NCBI GenBank assembly: GCA_947462255.1 | Contig: CANHOA010000022.1 | Span: 1-53,792 of the forward strand | Reading direction: 5' to 3' | DNA: 53,792 nt | Source: Flavobacteriales bacterium | GTDB taxonomy: Bacteria > Bacteroidota > Bacteroidia > Flavobacteriales_D > Crocinitomicaceae | Shown: one piece after another, positions 1 to 8,175 of the stretch | Numbering within the stretch: position 1 is the first letter of the stretch | How the letters are laid out: each line of letters starts with the position of its first letter | Program-made: the position numbers and the translations under genes | Notes under the pieces: generated by a model | What the model was told of the DNA's origin: nothing | Seen by the model: only the letters and a program-made list of their open reading frames with translations | Databases searched by the model: none

Positions 1-333
1 GTCACTTCTATTTCAAGCGAAACGATACAAAATATTGTTTTTCCAAAAATTATTGGTCGTGTGGTTTCCATCAGTAAAACGGGTCAACCAAATCCTGAAT
101 TCAAACCCTCTGACGCAAATCCTAACAAATTATTAGCATTAACGCCATTCTCTTGTAATCCATTTTGGTACGGATTTAATTTAAATGGCATATTACACGA
201 TGGGTGGTATCCACCCGGATTTTGTATCAGTTTTACTACCCCCAACACATTAATTGAGGCTGCTATGTCATGCAATAATACGCTTACCAATTCTGTATAT
301 TATTGGCATGGTCTATATATTGGACCGAATTAA
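1..333 (+). CDS. Unrecognised protein, C-terminal part (5' end outside window)
   Basis: The reading frame is open from base 1 and ends at a TAA at 331-333, so about 110 C-terminal residues are visible. A GTG at 61 could be mistaken for a start, but the frame continues upstream without a stop and the gene most likely begins before the window. The visible part has several Cys, Trp and Tyr residues and no membrane segment or T9SS tail. I recognise no family. It lies in the same direction as the small lipoprotein gene 60 bases downstream. Confidence 0.5.
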   Translation, partial: VTSISSETIQNIVFPKIIGRVVSISKTGQPNPEFKPSDANPNKLLALTPFSCNPFWYGFNLNGILHDGWYPPGFCISFTTPNTLIEAAMSCNNTLTNSVYYWHGLYIGPN

Positions 334-394
334 ACTAAAAATACGAAATTTGATAGTTTATTGCTAAATTTAGCGTGAATTTAATTTTCAATAC

Positions 395-736
395 ATGAAA
401 AAAATATCGGGTTTTATTCTTTTAGCAAGTTCTCTTTTACTTCTTGCCTTTCAATGTGGCAAGGGAGATGATTTAGTAGCATCTTGTGTGCAAGATAAAA
501 TAGGCACTTTTTCAACGCAGGCATGTCCAACAGGAGCTACTGTAAAATCGTATAATTTTCAAAGCAATACCGTTTATGTATTTGATTTTGGTCCTTGTGG
601 TGCTGACATGGCGATGCCGGTTCTAAACAATAATTGTGATACACTTGGGTACCTTGGCGGTATAACAGGAAATACGATGATTAATAATCAAGAATTCAGT
701 ACCGCTGAATATATTAGTTTGGTTTGGTCAAATTAA
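395..736 (+). CDS. Small lipoprotein-like protein, DUF6970-like
   Basis: The 113-residue protein starts with a typical signal peptide (MKKISGFILL and a Leu-rich core) ending in AFQC at Cys21. That is an atypical lipobox but plausible for a lipoprotein. The mature part has paired cysteines (CVQDKI, ACPTGA, FGPCGADM, NNNCDTLGYLGG). From memory, this Cys spacing and the CGADM and CxTLGYLGG strings match small Bacteroidota proteins of the DUF6970 type, whose function is unknown. The ATG at 395 is the only sensible start. The GH92 gene follows closely, but co-transcription is only suggested by spacing. Confidence 0.7.
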   Translation: MKKISGFILLASSLLLLAFQCGKGDDLVASCVQDKIGTFSTQACPTGATVKSYNFQSNTVYVFDFGPCGADMAMPVLNNNCDTLGYLGGITGNTMINNQEFSTAEYISLVWSN

Positions 737-749
737 GCAGCGCTTGTTC

Positions 750-3062
750 ATGAAGTATTCATTTTTATTTTCACTCATTGTAATATCATCGATTACCTAT
801 AGCCAAAAAAACTTAATTCAATTCGTTAATCCACTAATAGGAACGAAGAATGCCGGGCATACTTTTCCAGGTGCAACTGTACCATTTGGAGCAGTGCAAT
901 TAAGTCCGGACACAGATACAATTCCTTTGTTTTTTAATGGAACTTATACTGGAGATGTTTATCGTTATTGTGCAGGTTATCAATACATTGATTCCACAAT
1001 TGTAGGATTTAGTCACACGCATTTTAGTGGTACGGGACATTCTGATTTAGGGGATATTCTATTAATGCCTGCCAACGGAGCTATTCAACTAAATCCCGGT
1101 ACAAATGCTCATCCTGAATTAGGATATCGTTCAGTGTATAAACATGAAAACGAAATTGCTGTTCCTAATTATTACCGTGTTCAACTGGAAGAATCGGACA
1201 TTCTAGTAGAATTAACGACTACCGAACGCGTTGGAATGCATAAGTACACCTTTAAAAGTGATGAGAATCCCCACGTGATACTAGATTTGGTTCATGGTAT
1301 CTATAATTACGAGGATAAAAATGTATGGACTTTTTTAAGAGTTGAAAATGATACATTAATTACCGGTTATCGGCAGACCAGCGGTTGGGGAAGGACACGG
1401 ACGGTTTATTTTGCCATTGTTTGTGATAAATCAATAAGGAATTACTCCTTATTAAACATGGACAAATTAGTTTACAAAGGATTTTGGCGAAATTTTGATC
1501 AGACAAACAATTTTCCGGAACAGGCAGGCAGTAGGGTGAAAGCCCATTTTGATTTTGACTTAAAAGGAGGTGAAAGTGTCCAATTTAAAGTCGGTTTATC
1601 GCCAGTTAGTACTGCTGGTGCGCTCGAAAATATCCAAGAAGAAATTCCACATTGGAATTTTAATAAAGTAAAATTAGAAGGGCAAGAAAAATGGGAAAAG
1701 CAGCTAGCGATAATTGATGTCAATACGCTAACCAAAGACGATAAAATTAGTTTTTACACCTCGCTTTATCATTGTTTTTTAGGTCCTACCATTTACATGG
1801 ATCACGATGAAAAATACAAAGGATTGGATCAAAACATACACACTGCAAAAGGATTCGTAAATTATACCACCTTTTCATTATGGGATACTTACCGTGCATT
1901 ACATCCATTGTTAAACATCATTCAGCAACAACGAAGTAGCGACATGATTAATTCAATGCTCGCTCATTTTGATCAAAGCGTTCATCATATGTTACCTGTT
2001 TGGTCACATTATGCCAATGAAAATTGGTGTATGATTGGCTATCATTCCGTTCCAGTTCTTGCTGATGCGATGATAAAGGGAATCAAAGGTTTTGATTATG
2101 CACATGCCTTACAAGCTGCCGAAACAACAGCTAATCGTGATTTCTTTGAAGGCTTGGGGGCATATAAAAAAGTGGGTTTTGTCCCAGAAGATATAAGCGG
2201 TAGCTCAGTTTCTAAAACACTTGAATACGCTTACGATGATTATTGCGTTGCAAAAATGGCTTTTTATCTACATAATGATAAATTGGCGAAACAATTTGAA
2301 AGTCGTTCAATGAATTTCAATAATGTATTCGACCAAAAAACCGGATTCATGCGACCAAAGTTAAGTTCAGGTGAATTTAAGAGTCCATTTGATCCTTTGG
2401 ATACGCATGGCCAAGGATTTATTGAAGGGAACGCATGGAATTATAGTTTATACGTCCCTCATCAGCCTAAAAAGATGATTACATTAATGGGGGGAGATAG
2501 AAAATTTATTGGTCATTTAGACTCGCTATTTGAAATGGAACTTCCTGCGAAATATTACGAAAAAACAGAAGATATAATGAAAGAAGGGATTATTGGAAAT
2601 TATGTACACGGAAATGAGCCGTCCCATCACGTTTCATTTCTCTATAATTATACCTCCGAACCATGGAAAACACAGGAGAAAACACGTATGATATTACCGA
2701 ATCAATACAAAGCCAAGGTAGATGGTTTGAGTGGAAACGATGATTGTGGACAAATGAGTGCTTGGTATGTATTTACCGCCTTGGGGTTTTATCCAGTTTG
2801 TCCAGGTTCCAACGAATATGCTTTAACAAGTCCATTAGTGATTGATGCGGTCGTTCATCTTGAAAATGGAGCCAGCTTTAGTATTAAAACAAAAAATCAA
2901 AGTGACAAAAATAGATACATACAAAAAATTAGCTTGAATGGCATTCCATTGAAAACCCCATTTTTAAGTTATACCGATATTTCTAGTGGGGGAGAACTTT
3001 TAATTGAATTAGGACCAAAGCCTAATAAAAACTGTTTTAAATTGATTGATAATCATAAATAA
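750..3062 (+). CDS. GH92 family alpha-mannosidase, secreted
   Basis: Glycoside hydrolase family 92 enzymes are calcium-dependent exo-alpha-mannosidases that trim N-glycans and related mannosides. The N-terminus has a signal peptide (residues 1-19, ending YSQ) and then the family's opening motif FVNPLIGTKNAGHTFPGA. Other hallmarks are SHTHFSGTGHSDLGD, SLWDTYRALHPL, HGNEPSHHVSFLYNY near residue 620 (with the conserved Glu) and GNDDCGQMSAWYVF near 662. The length of 770 aa is normal for the family. I chose the ATG at 750; a TTG six bases upstream stays in frame but has nothing to recommend it. There is no T9SS tail, so it is probably periplasmic or anchored by other means. Substrate linkage cannot be read from sequence. 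Confidence 0.95.
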   Translation: MKYSFLFSLIVISSITYSQKNLIQFVNPLIGTKNAGHTFPGATVPFGAVQLSPDTDTIPLFFNGTYTGDVYRYCAGYQYIDSTIVGFSHTHFSGTGHSDLGDILLMPANGAIQLNPGTNAHPELGYRSVYKHENEIAVPNYYRVQLEESDILVELTTTERVGMHKYTFKSDENPHVILDLVHGIYNYEDKNVWTFLRVENDTLITGYRQTSGWGRTRTVYFAIVCDKSIRNYSLLNMDKLVYKGFWRNFDQTNNFPEQAGSRVKAHFDFDLKGGESVQFKVGLSPVSTAGALENIQEEIPHWNFNKVKLEGQEKWEKQLAIIDVNTLTKDDKISFYTSLYHCFLGPTIYMDHDEKYKGLDQNIHTAKGFVNYTTFSLWDTYRALHPLLNIIQQQRSSDMINSMLAHFDQSVHHMLPVWSHYANENWCMIGYHSVPVLADAMIKGIKGFDYAHALQAAETTANRDFFEGLGAYKKVGFVPEDISGSSVSKTLEYAYDDYCVAKMAFYLHNDKLAKQFESRSMNFNNVFDQKTGFMRPKLSSGEFKSPFDPLDTHGQGFIEGNAWNYSLYVPHQPKKMITLMGGDRKFIGHLDSLFEMELPAKYYEKTEDIMKEGIIGNYVHGNEPSHHVSFLYNYTSEPWKTQEKTRMILPNQYKAKVDGLSGNDDCGQMSAWYVFTALGFYPVCPGSNEYALTSPLVIDAVVHLENGASFSIKTKNQSDKNRYIQKISLNGIPLKTPFLSYTDISSGGELLIELGPKPNKNCFKLIDNHK

Positions 3063-3159
3063 TAAAAGAAAACAAGCGCTACATTTATGGATAATAGGCC
3101 TATTGAAAAGCAAGAAATAGCATTAATTGATCAACAATAGGAAATAACCAGATCGCTAA

Positions 3160-3519
3160 TTACGCCTTTTTTACAAATTCAGATTTCAAAGCCATTGCTC
3201 CAAATCCATCGATTTTGCAATCAATGTTGTGATCTCCGAATGTAAGTCGAATGTTCTTCACTTTGGTGCCAGATTTTATTGATTTTGGTGCTCCTTTTAC
3301 GGGTAAATCTTTAATAACGACGACAGAATCGCCACTTTGAAGGACAACACCGTTAACATCCAAAACGACCAGTTCATCGCTAGAAGAGTTAGAAGTACTT
3401 TCCACAGAAACTTCCCATTCATGCGAACATTCAGGACAGGTATAATTGGTGTCGCTGCTTGCATACGCATAAGGACATTGGCACAAAGGACATTCTTTTA
3501 GATCTTCACTCATTGACAT
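3160..3519 (-). CDS. PhnA/YjdM family zinc-ribbon protein
   Basis: The 119-aa protein has an N-terminal zinc ribbon (Cys10, Cys13, Cys28, Cys31 in CPLC and CPEC) followed by the all-beta PhnA/YjdM domain with the family string [25 protein letters not shown]. The name comes from the E. coli phosphonate operon, but phosphonate metabolism is not its established role and no phn genes are near. It converges with the GH92 gene across 97 bases. The first ATG (3519) and a second ATG four codons... two residues later (3513) are both usable. A -7 box (3531-3538) sits just upstream, so the leader is very short. Confidence 0.9.
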   Translation of the reverse strand: MSMSEDLKECPLCQCPYAYASSDTNYTCPECSHEWEVSVESTSNSSSDELVVLDVNGVVLQSGDSVVVIKDLPVKGAPKSIKSGTKVKNIRLTFGDHNIDCKIDGFGAMALKSEFVKKA

Positions 3520-3530
3520 TCAATTTATTA

Positions 3531-3538
3531 CAAAGTTA
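3531..3538 (-). promoter_or_regulatory. -7 box TAACTTTG for the PhnA-like gene
   Basis: The Bacteroidota consensus TAnnTTTG appears as TAACTTTG on the minus strand, 12 bases before the start codon. I see no clear -33 TTG at the usual spacing. Confidence 0.5.
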
Positions 3539-3590
3539 AGATTTAAAGTCAGACGGGGGGAGCTACCTTATTTTCGTTTTGGGTTGAGTA

Positions 3591-3776
3591 TCACCTCGTT
3601 TTATATCGCTTTCTGAGTTGAAATATTAGCGTGATAAATAGTCCAATTGTTATTATTGGCCATAGCACACAAAAAATGAGTGCGTTAAAGTCTTCGTAGG
3701 TTATTCCCAGCAAGTTAGCAGCGTTAATGGTAAAATCGGTGCAGTAGACATAAATAATCCTAATTAAATCAGTCAT
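3591..3776 (-). CDS. Small membrane protein, second of a pair
   Basis: The protein has 61 residues: an N-terminal half with IYVYCTDFTINAANLLG, one strong hydrophobic segment at about residues 32-53, and a basic tail (RKRYKTR), so the C-terminus is probably cytoplasmic. The start ATG overlaps the stop of the upstream membrane-protein gene by four bases (ATGA), which implies translational coupling and a joint function. I recall similar side-by-side small membrane proteins in other Bacteroidota, but no function is known to me. Confidence 0.65.
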   Translation of the reverse strand: MTDLIRIIYVYCTDFTINAANLLGITYEDFNALIFCVLWPIITIGLFITLIFQLRKRYKTR

Positions 3777-4168
3777 GCCTTCTTTTTTCGTTTAAAAAAC
3801 AATTCTACATTGGCTATTAAGAGTCCAAACATCACCAAAGGCCAAATAATTACTAAAAAAAGCACATTCATTTGCTGGTATACATCGCCGCCCTCCTTGA
3901 GTTTGAGTGAAGTAATAATTTTTTGGTATAAGACATCTATGATTCCAATATTTATACAATTATTCTCACGATGCGAACACCCATGGGTATGACAGTCCCA
4001 AGTACAGTGCTTAGCATCTTTCTGTTGGGGATTTAAGGCAGGTACTTTGGTGCCAAATACAGAAACATAGTAGACCTTCGAACGCGAAGCCTCATTGACC
4101 ATAACAAGACAAAAAAATGGAATCGCTAAGATGAGGGAATAAAAGATAAAACGCTTCATTCTTTGCAT
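3773..4168 (-). CDS. Membrane protein with a Cys/His cluster between two TM segments
   Basis: With the ATG at 4168 the product is 131 aa. A GTG at 4186 would add six residues, and another ATG lies at 4159. It has an N-terminal hydrophobic segment (FIFYSLILAIPFFCLVMV), an external loop of roughly 75 residues and a second hydrophobic segment (VLFLVIIWPLVMFGLLIANV) ending in FFKRKKKA. The loop holds CTWDCHTHGCSHRENNC, a dense group of four Cys and three His that could bind a metal or form disulfides. It is the first partner of the ATGA-coupled pair with the 61-aa protein. I know of no assigned function. Confidence 0.65.
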   Translation of the reverse strand: MQRMKRFIFYSLILAIPFFCLVMVNEASRSKVYYVSVFGTKVPALNPQQKDAKHCTWDCHTHGCSHRENNCINIGIIDVLYQKIITSLKLKEGGDVYQQMNVLFLVIIWPLVMFGLLIANVELFFKRKKKA

Positions 4169-4198
4169 AACAATGCCAATATTCACAATCTTATTATT

Positions 4199-4462
4199 TT
4201 ATTGTTTTGAAGACTTATTGTAAGCGTCAACAACCTTAAACCTAAAATCAGTTAGCGTTTTTAATTCTTCTGTGGTATCGTAGGCTCCTTTAAATGAAGC
4301 GATGTGCTTGGTAAACAATGATTTGATTTCTTCCAAATTAGGGTGGCTTTCCAGTGATTTTATTACTTTTCCTGAAAATAGGCCGGTTTCCGAACCCATC
4401 GCCAATTTTGTTAAACCTTCAACAATATCATTTGATAAATCGATAATTTCTTTTTCTTCCAT
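4199..4462 (-). CDS. Small helical protein of unknown function
   Basis: This 87-aa soluble protein is acidic at its N-terminus and predominantly helix-forming, with no signal peptide, Cys or recognisable motif. It lies in the minus-strand run between the PH-like protein (27 bases upstream) and the membrane pair (30 bases downstream), so it is probably in the same transcript that starts before 5067. The ATG at 4462 is preceded by AT-rich sequence with no Shine-Dalgarno, as usual here. Confidence 0.6.
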   Translation of the reverse strand: MEEKEIIDLSNDIVEGLTKLAMGSETGLFSGKVIKSLESHPNLEEIKSLFTKHIASFKGAYDTTEELKTLTDFRFKVVDAYNKSSKQ

Positions 4463-4489
4463 AATAATTTCTTTAAATTTTAAAATATA

Positions 4490-4831
4490 TTAAACCACAT
4501 TAATTGTTGTTCCTGTGCCATTGGCGTTGAATTCAAGTAGAATTTCTTTTATTTTCCTTGCATCTCCTTTAGAAAGACAAAAAACAGATGCCGTTCCACC
4601 AACCACCTTAATGTGTATATCAGCACCAATAAAATGTTCGTCGATGCTAATTGAACGAACTCTTTTAAAAGCAAGAGTTTGTTCGTCAGAACCAATTAAA
4701 TGCCAATTTCGTTTTCTAATGGTGATGGTTTCCTCGTCGGTATCAATAGTAATATGCCATGGATTTACAACATGACTCCCCTTACCATTAAAAATTAAGG
4801 CGTCTTTTGCGGAACTAGTTTCATATTTCAT
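4490..4831 (-). CDS. PH-like all-beta protein of unknown function
   Basis: This 113-aa soluble protein has alternating hydrophobic strands (HITIDTDEETITIRKRNWHL, then SISIDEHFIGADIHIKV) followed by a helix with GDARKIKEILLEF. The layout resembles a small pleckstrin-homology-like fold (strands plus one C-terminal helix). That is an inference from pattern only. It lies 20 bases after the amphi-Trp gene in the same direction and probably shares its promoter. Confidence 0.6.
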   Translation of the reverse strand: MKYETSSAKDALIFNGKGSHVVNPWHITIDTDEETITIRKRNWHLIGSDEQTLAFKRVRSISIDEHFIGADIHIKVVGGTASVFCLSKGDARKIKEILLEFNANGTGTTINVV

Positions 4832-4851
4832 AAATTGATTTGATCTTTAAA

Positions 4852-5067
4852 TTATGATTTGCCCCACTTCACTTGAAATTCTAATTCATTTGCACCTTCA
4901 CTTCGTTCATGTTCAATACTAAATTGAGCACCATCAGGCACGTAAATCGCCTCACCAGCTAAGGATATTCTGAAGTTTTCATTTTTCTCGATACAATCTG
5001 CTAAACGACGCAATTTATCAACGAATTCCTCTTTGGTGTACGATTTTTCCGTATCTCTATTTTTCAT
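4852..5067 (-). CDS. Amphi-Trp domain protein
   Basis: The 71-aa protein matches the small amphi-Trp domain family: a basic helix (KEEFVDKLRRLADCIEKN) followed by strands ending in ELEFQVKWGKS with the conserved terminal Trp. The family's molecular role is unknown. I chose the ATG at 5067. A TTG at 5088 in the same frame is part of the -7 box TATATTTG (5086-5093), so it cannot be the start. This is the first gene of the minus-strand run down to 3591. Confidence 0.8.
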   Translation of the reverse strand: MKNRDTEKSYTKEEFVDKLRRLADCIEKNENFRISLAGEAIYVPDGAQFSIEHERSEGANELEFQVKWGKS

Positions 5068-5085
5068 GGGTTCTTTTTTGTTGCT

Positions 5086-5093
5086 CAAATATA
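5086..5093 (-). promoter_or_regulatory. -7 box TATATTTG for the amphi-Trp operon
   Basis: A perfect TAnnTTTG on the minus strand lies 19 bases before the ATG at 5067. Its last three bases (TTG) explain the spurious upstream in-frame start. Confidence 0.6.
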
Positions 5094-5150
5094 GAAAATA
5101 TTGAGATAGAATGGGTAATTTAGGTTTTTTATTAATCTACTCTATTTTTA

Positions 5151-6053
5151 ATGATTTTTTACGATGTTATAGGCGATATTCATGGACATTCAGATGAATT
5201 AGAGGTCTTACTTCAGAAACTCGGTTACCTTAAGGTAAATGGGGTTTATAGTCATCCTGGAGAGAGGAAGGTTGTTTTTGTGGGTGATTTTATCGATCGA
5301 GGTCCAAAAATACGGGAAACACTACATTTGGTTCGTGACATGGTACTTTCTGGTAATGCACAAGCTGTAATGGGGAACCACGAATACAATGCCGTTTGCT
5401 TTCACACACCAGATTTGCATAGCGGTGGTTATTACCGCAAACATAATTTTAAGGAAATTCACCAACACTACGATACACTCAAGCAGTTTAAAGACTTTTC
5501 TTCAGAATGGGAAATGTTTATGGATTGGTTTCGTCATTTACCCATGTTTCTTGAGTTGGATGCATTTAAGGTGGTGCATGCATATTGGAACGACGAACAT
5601 ATAAATTGGTTAAAAGAACATTACAAGCCCGACACCATTGGCTTAAATGCTGAATTTTTACAAGCAGTAAGTATTAAAGAAAGTACTGGTTTTAAGGCCG
5701 TGGAGGAAACATTAAAAGGTCCTGAACAACAGTTGCCAGATGGCCAATTTATGGTGGACAAAGACGGTACAGAACGAAGGGAATGTCGTTTGAAATGGTG
5801 GTCTGTAAACAAAAGTAAGATGGGTGAAGCCATTATGCATTGTCCTGATTATTTACTTGAAAATCCTATGCCTGAAGGAAGTGATTTACGTATTTTTCAA
5901 AGCGAAAAACCAGTTTTTTTTGGACACTATTGGCTACATGATAATCCAGTTATAGAAAACAAAAGTGCTATCTGTTTAGATTACAGTGTTGCAAAAGGAG
6001 GGAAGTTGGTCGCTGCTCGAATGGAAGGGGATAAACTACAATTGATTTATTAG
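5151..6053 (+). CDS. Calcineurin-like metallophosphoesterase
   Basis: The 300-aa cytosolic enzyme has the complete di-metal phosphoesterase motif set: GDIHGH (Asp9, His11), GDFIDRGP (Asp46), GNHEYNA near residue 75 and a late FFGHYWL His. The spacing resembles serine/threonine phosphatase-like or PrpE/ApaH-like enzymes acting on phosphoproteins or dinucleoside polyphosphates; the substrate cannot be decided from sequence. The start at 5151 places the first strand (DVIGDIHGH) directly at the N-terminus as usual. It is divergent from the amphi-Trp operon and followed by 180 bases without a gene before the island. Confidence 0.9.
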   Translation: MIFYDVIGDIHGHSDELEVLLQKLGYLKVNGVYSHPGERKVVFVGDFIDRGPKIRETLHLVRDMVLSGNAQAVMGNHEYNAVCFHTPDLHSGGYYRKHNFKEIHQHYDTLKQFKDFSSEWEMFMDWFRHLPMFLELDAFKVVHAYWNDEHINWLKEHYKPDTIGLNAEFLQAVSIKESTGFKAVEETLKGPEQQLPDGQFMVDKDGTERRECRLKWWSVNKSKMGEAIMHCPDYLLENPMPEGSDLRIFQSEKPVFFGHYWLHDNPVIENKSAICLDYSVAKGGKLVAARMEGDKLQLIY

Positions 6054-6188
6054 ATCTAAGCTCAGCAAAAAAAAATCTATAAAATTAAGGACTAGTAATT
6101 TCGTCATTGTTTGCCTACAATATAAGCCCTCATTATTTAGAACTAGGATAATTCAAATACAGGTATCTTTAACTATTTATATTAAAAT

Positions 6189-6214
6189 GTTATCAGCGCG
6201 CTGATTTTACGTTT
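6189..6214 (+). promoter_or_regulatory. Candidate ECF-type promoter of the PcfJ-like gene
   Basis: GTTAT (6189-6193), 16 bases, then CGTTT (6210-6214) lies 19 bases before the start codon. The same GTTAT-N16-CGT arrangement occurs before the two other transcription units of the island (8121-8146 and 9379-9404). The spacing fits the -35 to -10 distance of ECF sigma factors. There is no TAnnTTTG box here. That the neighbouring sigma factor uses it is inference. Confidence 0.5.
6192..6205. promoter_or_regulatory. 14-bp perfect palindrome ATCAGCGCGCTGAT
   Basis: This fully symmetric GC-rich site in an AT-rich leader overlaps the proposed -35 element and spacer of the PcfJ-like gene. That is where a repressor dimer would block polymerase. 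No regulator is identified. Confidence 0.35.
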
Positions 6215-6232
6215 ATACTATCAAATCTATCT

Positions 6233-8017
6233 ATGACTTCAAAAGAAATTTTTCTCTCAATTAACAAAGAGATACTTCTAAAAACAAATAACCCATTTAC
6301 TTATTCGAGTAAAGAAGAAGAGCGTATAGTCAACTTCAGAAACGGCATACGTGCTGCTATGCTTGGACTGTCGCGTTCAAATGAAATTGCATTCTTTGAA
6401 GAGCTCCAGACATTTTATGAAACAACTAAAGTTCCATTACTGTCTAAGGAAGCTCATTTAATTCTTTACAAAAATTTTATACGAAATAAAGAAACTTTCA
6501 AATGCTTAACATATTTGCTTGGAAAGTTAAAACATAAAGCATTTTCAAATGAGAAGTCTTTTTGGGAATTAGTAGTACGTTATCTTATCTTTCCTGTTAA
6601 CGCAACATTTGAAAACAGCAAGTACAAACTTGATATGTTTGTCGTTATTGCTTTACAATTATTTGTTAAGCGCGGTTATGAATCCTTTCACCTTATTTTT
6701 AATTATACATTAAATAATTCGAGAGAAACCGTACTGTTTTGTTGGTCATTTCATGATATGGGTTCAATAAGAACAGTTGACTACCTGCTTCCATTAAAAG
6801 CGCCAATAATGACGCACATATGGAAGACATATCGTTTTTTAACCGAAATGAATGCACCTCCTGAATTGTACGAAGTTATTTTATTTCAATATATACAATC
6901 AACTCCAACTTCGTTCCTTCACCACAGTAATTATTTTTCATTTTTTGACTATTTATTTCGACGCATTCCAATAAGTACTATCCAGCGGGAAAGTTTACGG
7001 TCAAACGAACTCCTTTTCGAAGTTTATCAGATTAACCCTAAAATTTTTGAATTAATAGACTTCAAGCAAGTCAATGAAGAGTACCTTGAGATCTTAAATT
7101 CATCACCTTGGTCTGACAGTAGGTTAGGGGAGTTCTCTTCTTTTTTAGTGGAAAAAATGTTTAAAGCTTATGGTATTTCAGTTTATTTCGCAAAAGCTCA
7201 TGTTGAACTAAAAATGACCATCATTGAAAAAGCATGGTTTAATGATGTTTTATCAGGCAAAAATTTAATTTATTCCGCTAATCTTCCCTTTAAATTATCA
7301 AAAAAAGTAGCGCATGAATTTAACACGTCGCAACACATCTACAGTAACTCTGTCACTGATGCGCTTGTTCGGACCGCGTTATTTTCAGAAGTTCAAGACA
7401 TGGCTTTTGCCACAGCAATTACCAGAAAAATTAGAAATTTTTCGGAAAGTGATTTTTGGATTAAAACAATGGGTTTATTATACCGAAAAGGTTTGAGGGC
7501 TGATACAATCGAACTTAATGAGGTATATGATTATATCCACTTCCAAGAGTTTCAATTAGAAAGAAAAATCGATTTCACAACAAAAAAACTATCCAACTTA
7601 GTTGATGAATCAAATCAATGGCATCTTGTTCGTCATTTTGAAAAAGTAAAAAAAAGGTTGCGATTAAAACGCTTACCTATTTTTAACATTAAACCTTACT
7701 ACCTCGAGAGGAATGATTCTCGTTATGTAATCAAACAATTAATAACAAACTACGAGCTTGCCATTGAGGGTGAACAGATGAAGCATTGTGTTTTCTCCTA
7801 CACATATGATTGTTTGAACAGCGGGTCTTATATTTTTTCATTAAAGAATCTAGTAAAAAATACCGACAGTAAAAAATCTACTGAAATCACAATGATAACT
7901 ATTGAGGTAAACAAGAATAGAATAAGACAAAAATTGGGTGTATTAAATCGTTCCTGTAATCAATTAGAAGATGACCTAATTGAAGAATGGGCTAAGCAAC
8001 ACAACCTTACTTTATAA
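6233..8017 (+). CDS. PcfJ-like protein
   Basis: The protein has 594 aa. The C-terminal hundred residues fit the PcfJ domain: from residue 498 YVIKQLITNYELAIEGEQMK, then the signature HC at 518-519, and a glycine turn before a strand (LNSGSYIFSL). PcfJ was named from an enterococcal conjugative plasmid; its biochemical role is not established. The first 490 residues are helical, aromatic-rich and unrecognised, with no membrane segment. There are no conjugation genes near. The gene stands alone in its transcript and is followed 158 bases later by the sigma-factor operon, with which it shares a promoter pattern. It is probably a chromosomal accessory gene. Confidence 0.75.
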   Translation: MTSKEIFLSINKEILLKTNNPFTYSSKEEERIVNFRNGIRAAMLGLSRSNEIAFFEELQTFYETTKVPLLSKEAHLILYKNFIRNKETFKCLTYLLGKLKHKAFSNEKSFWELVVRYLIFPVNATFENSKYKLDMFVVIALQLFVKRGYESFHLIFNYTLNNSRETVLFCWSFHDMGSIRTVDYLLPLKAPIMTHIWKTYRFLTEMNAPPELYEVILFQYIQSTPTSFLHHSNYFSFFDYLFRRIPISTIQRESLRSNELLFEVYQINPKIFELIDFKQVNEEYLEILNSSPWSDSRLGEFSSFLVEKMFKAYGISVYFAKAHVELKMTIIEKAWFNDVLSGKNLIYSANLPFKLSKKVAHEFNTSQHIYSNSVTDALVRTALFSEVQDMAFATAITRKIRNFSESDFWIKTMGLLYRKGLRADTIELNEVYDYIHFQEFQLERKIDFTTKKLSNLVDESNQWHLVRHFEKVKKRLRLKRLPIFNIKPYYLERNDSRYVIKQLITNYELAIEGEQMKHCVFSYTYDCLNSGSYIFSLKNLVKNTDSKKSTEITMITIEVNKNRIRQKLGVLNRSCNQLEDDLIEEWAKQHNLTL

Positions 8018-8120
8018 GTTTCGTTCATTAGCTAACACTGAGGTTTTATTCTTTGTTCCCCAACACAATCGGATTTTTTACATTTTAAAATAAATTTTTG
8101 TAACTATTTATTTAGTATGT

Positions 8121-8146
8121 GTTATGTAACGTCTTTTTTTTCGTAT
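8121..8146 (+). promoter_or_regulatory. Candidate ECF-type promoter of the 196-aa/sigma operon
   Basis: GTTATGT at 8121-8127 and CGTAT at 8142-8146 are separated by the same interval as in the other two island promoters, 30 bases before the GTG start. A decamer AACTATTTAT lies just upstream (8102-8111) and also upstream of the PcfJ promoter (6171-6180). Autoregulation by the sigma factor is the natural reading. Confidence 0.5.
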
Positions 8147-8175
8147 TAGGTCTTGTATGATAAAATATAGAAGCT

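Noticed and set aside
3093..3104. 12-bp palindrome AATAGGCCTATT between convergent genes
   Set aside because: It has no T run to act as a terminator and no second copy; a short AT-rich palindrome of this size can arise by chance.
6233..8017. PcfJ-like gene as evidence of a conjugative plasmid or ICE
   Set aside because: No relaxase, type IV secretion, integrase or replication gene occurs in the window, and PcfJ-like proteins also occur on chromosomes.
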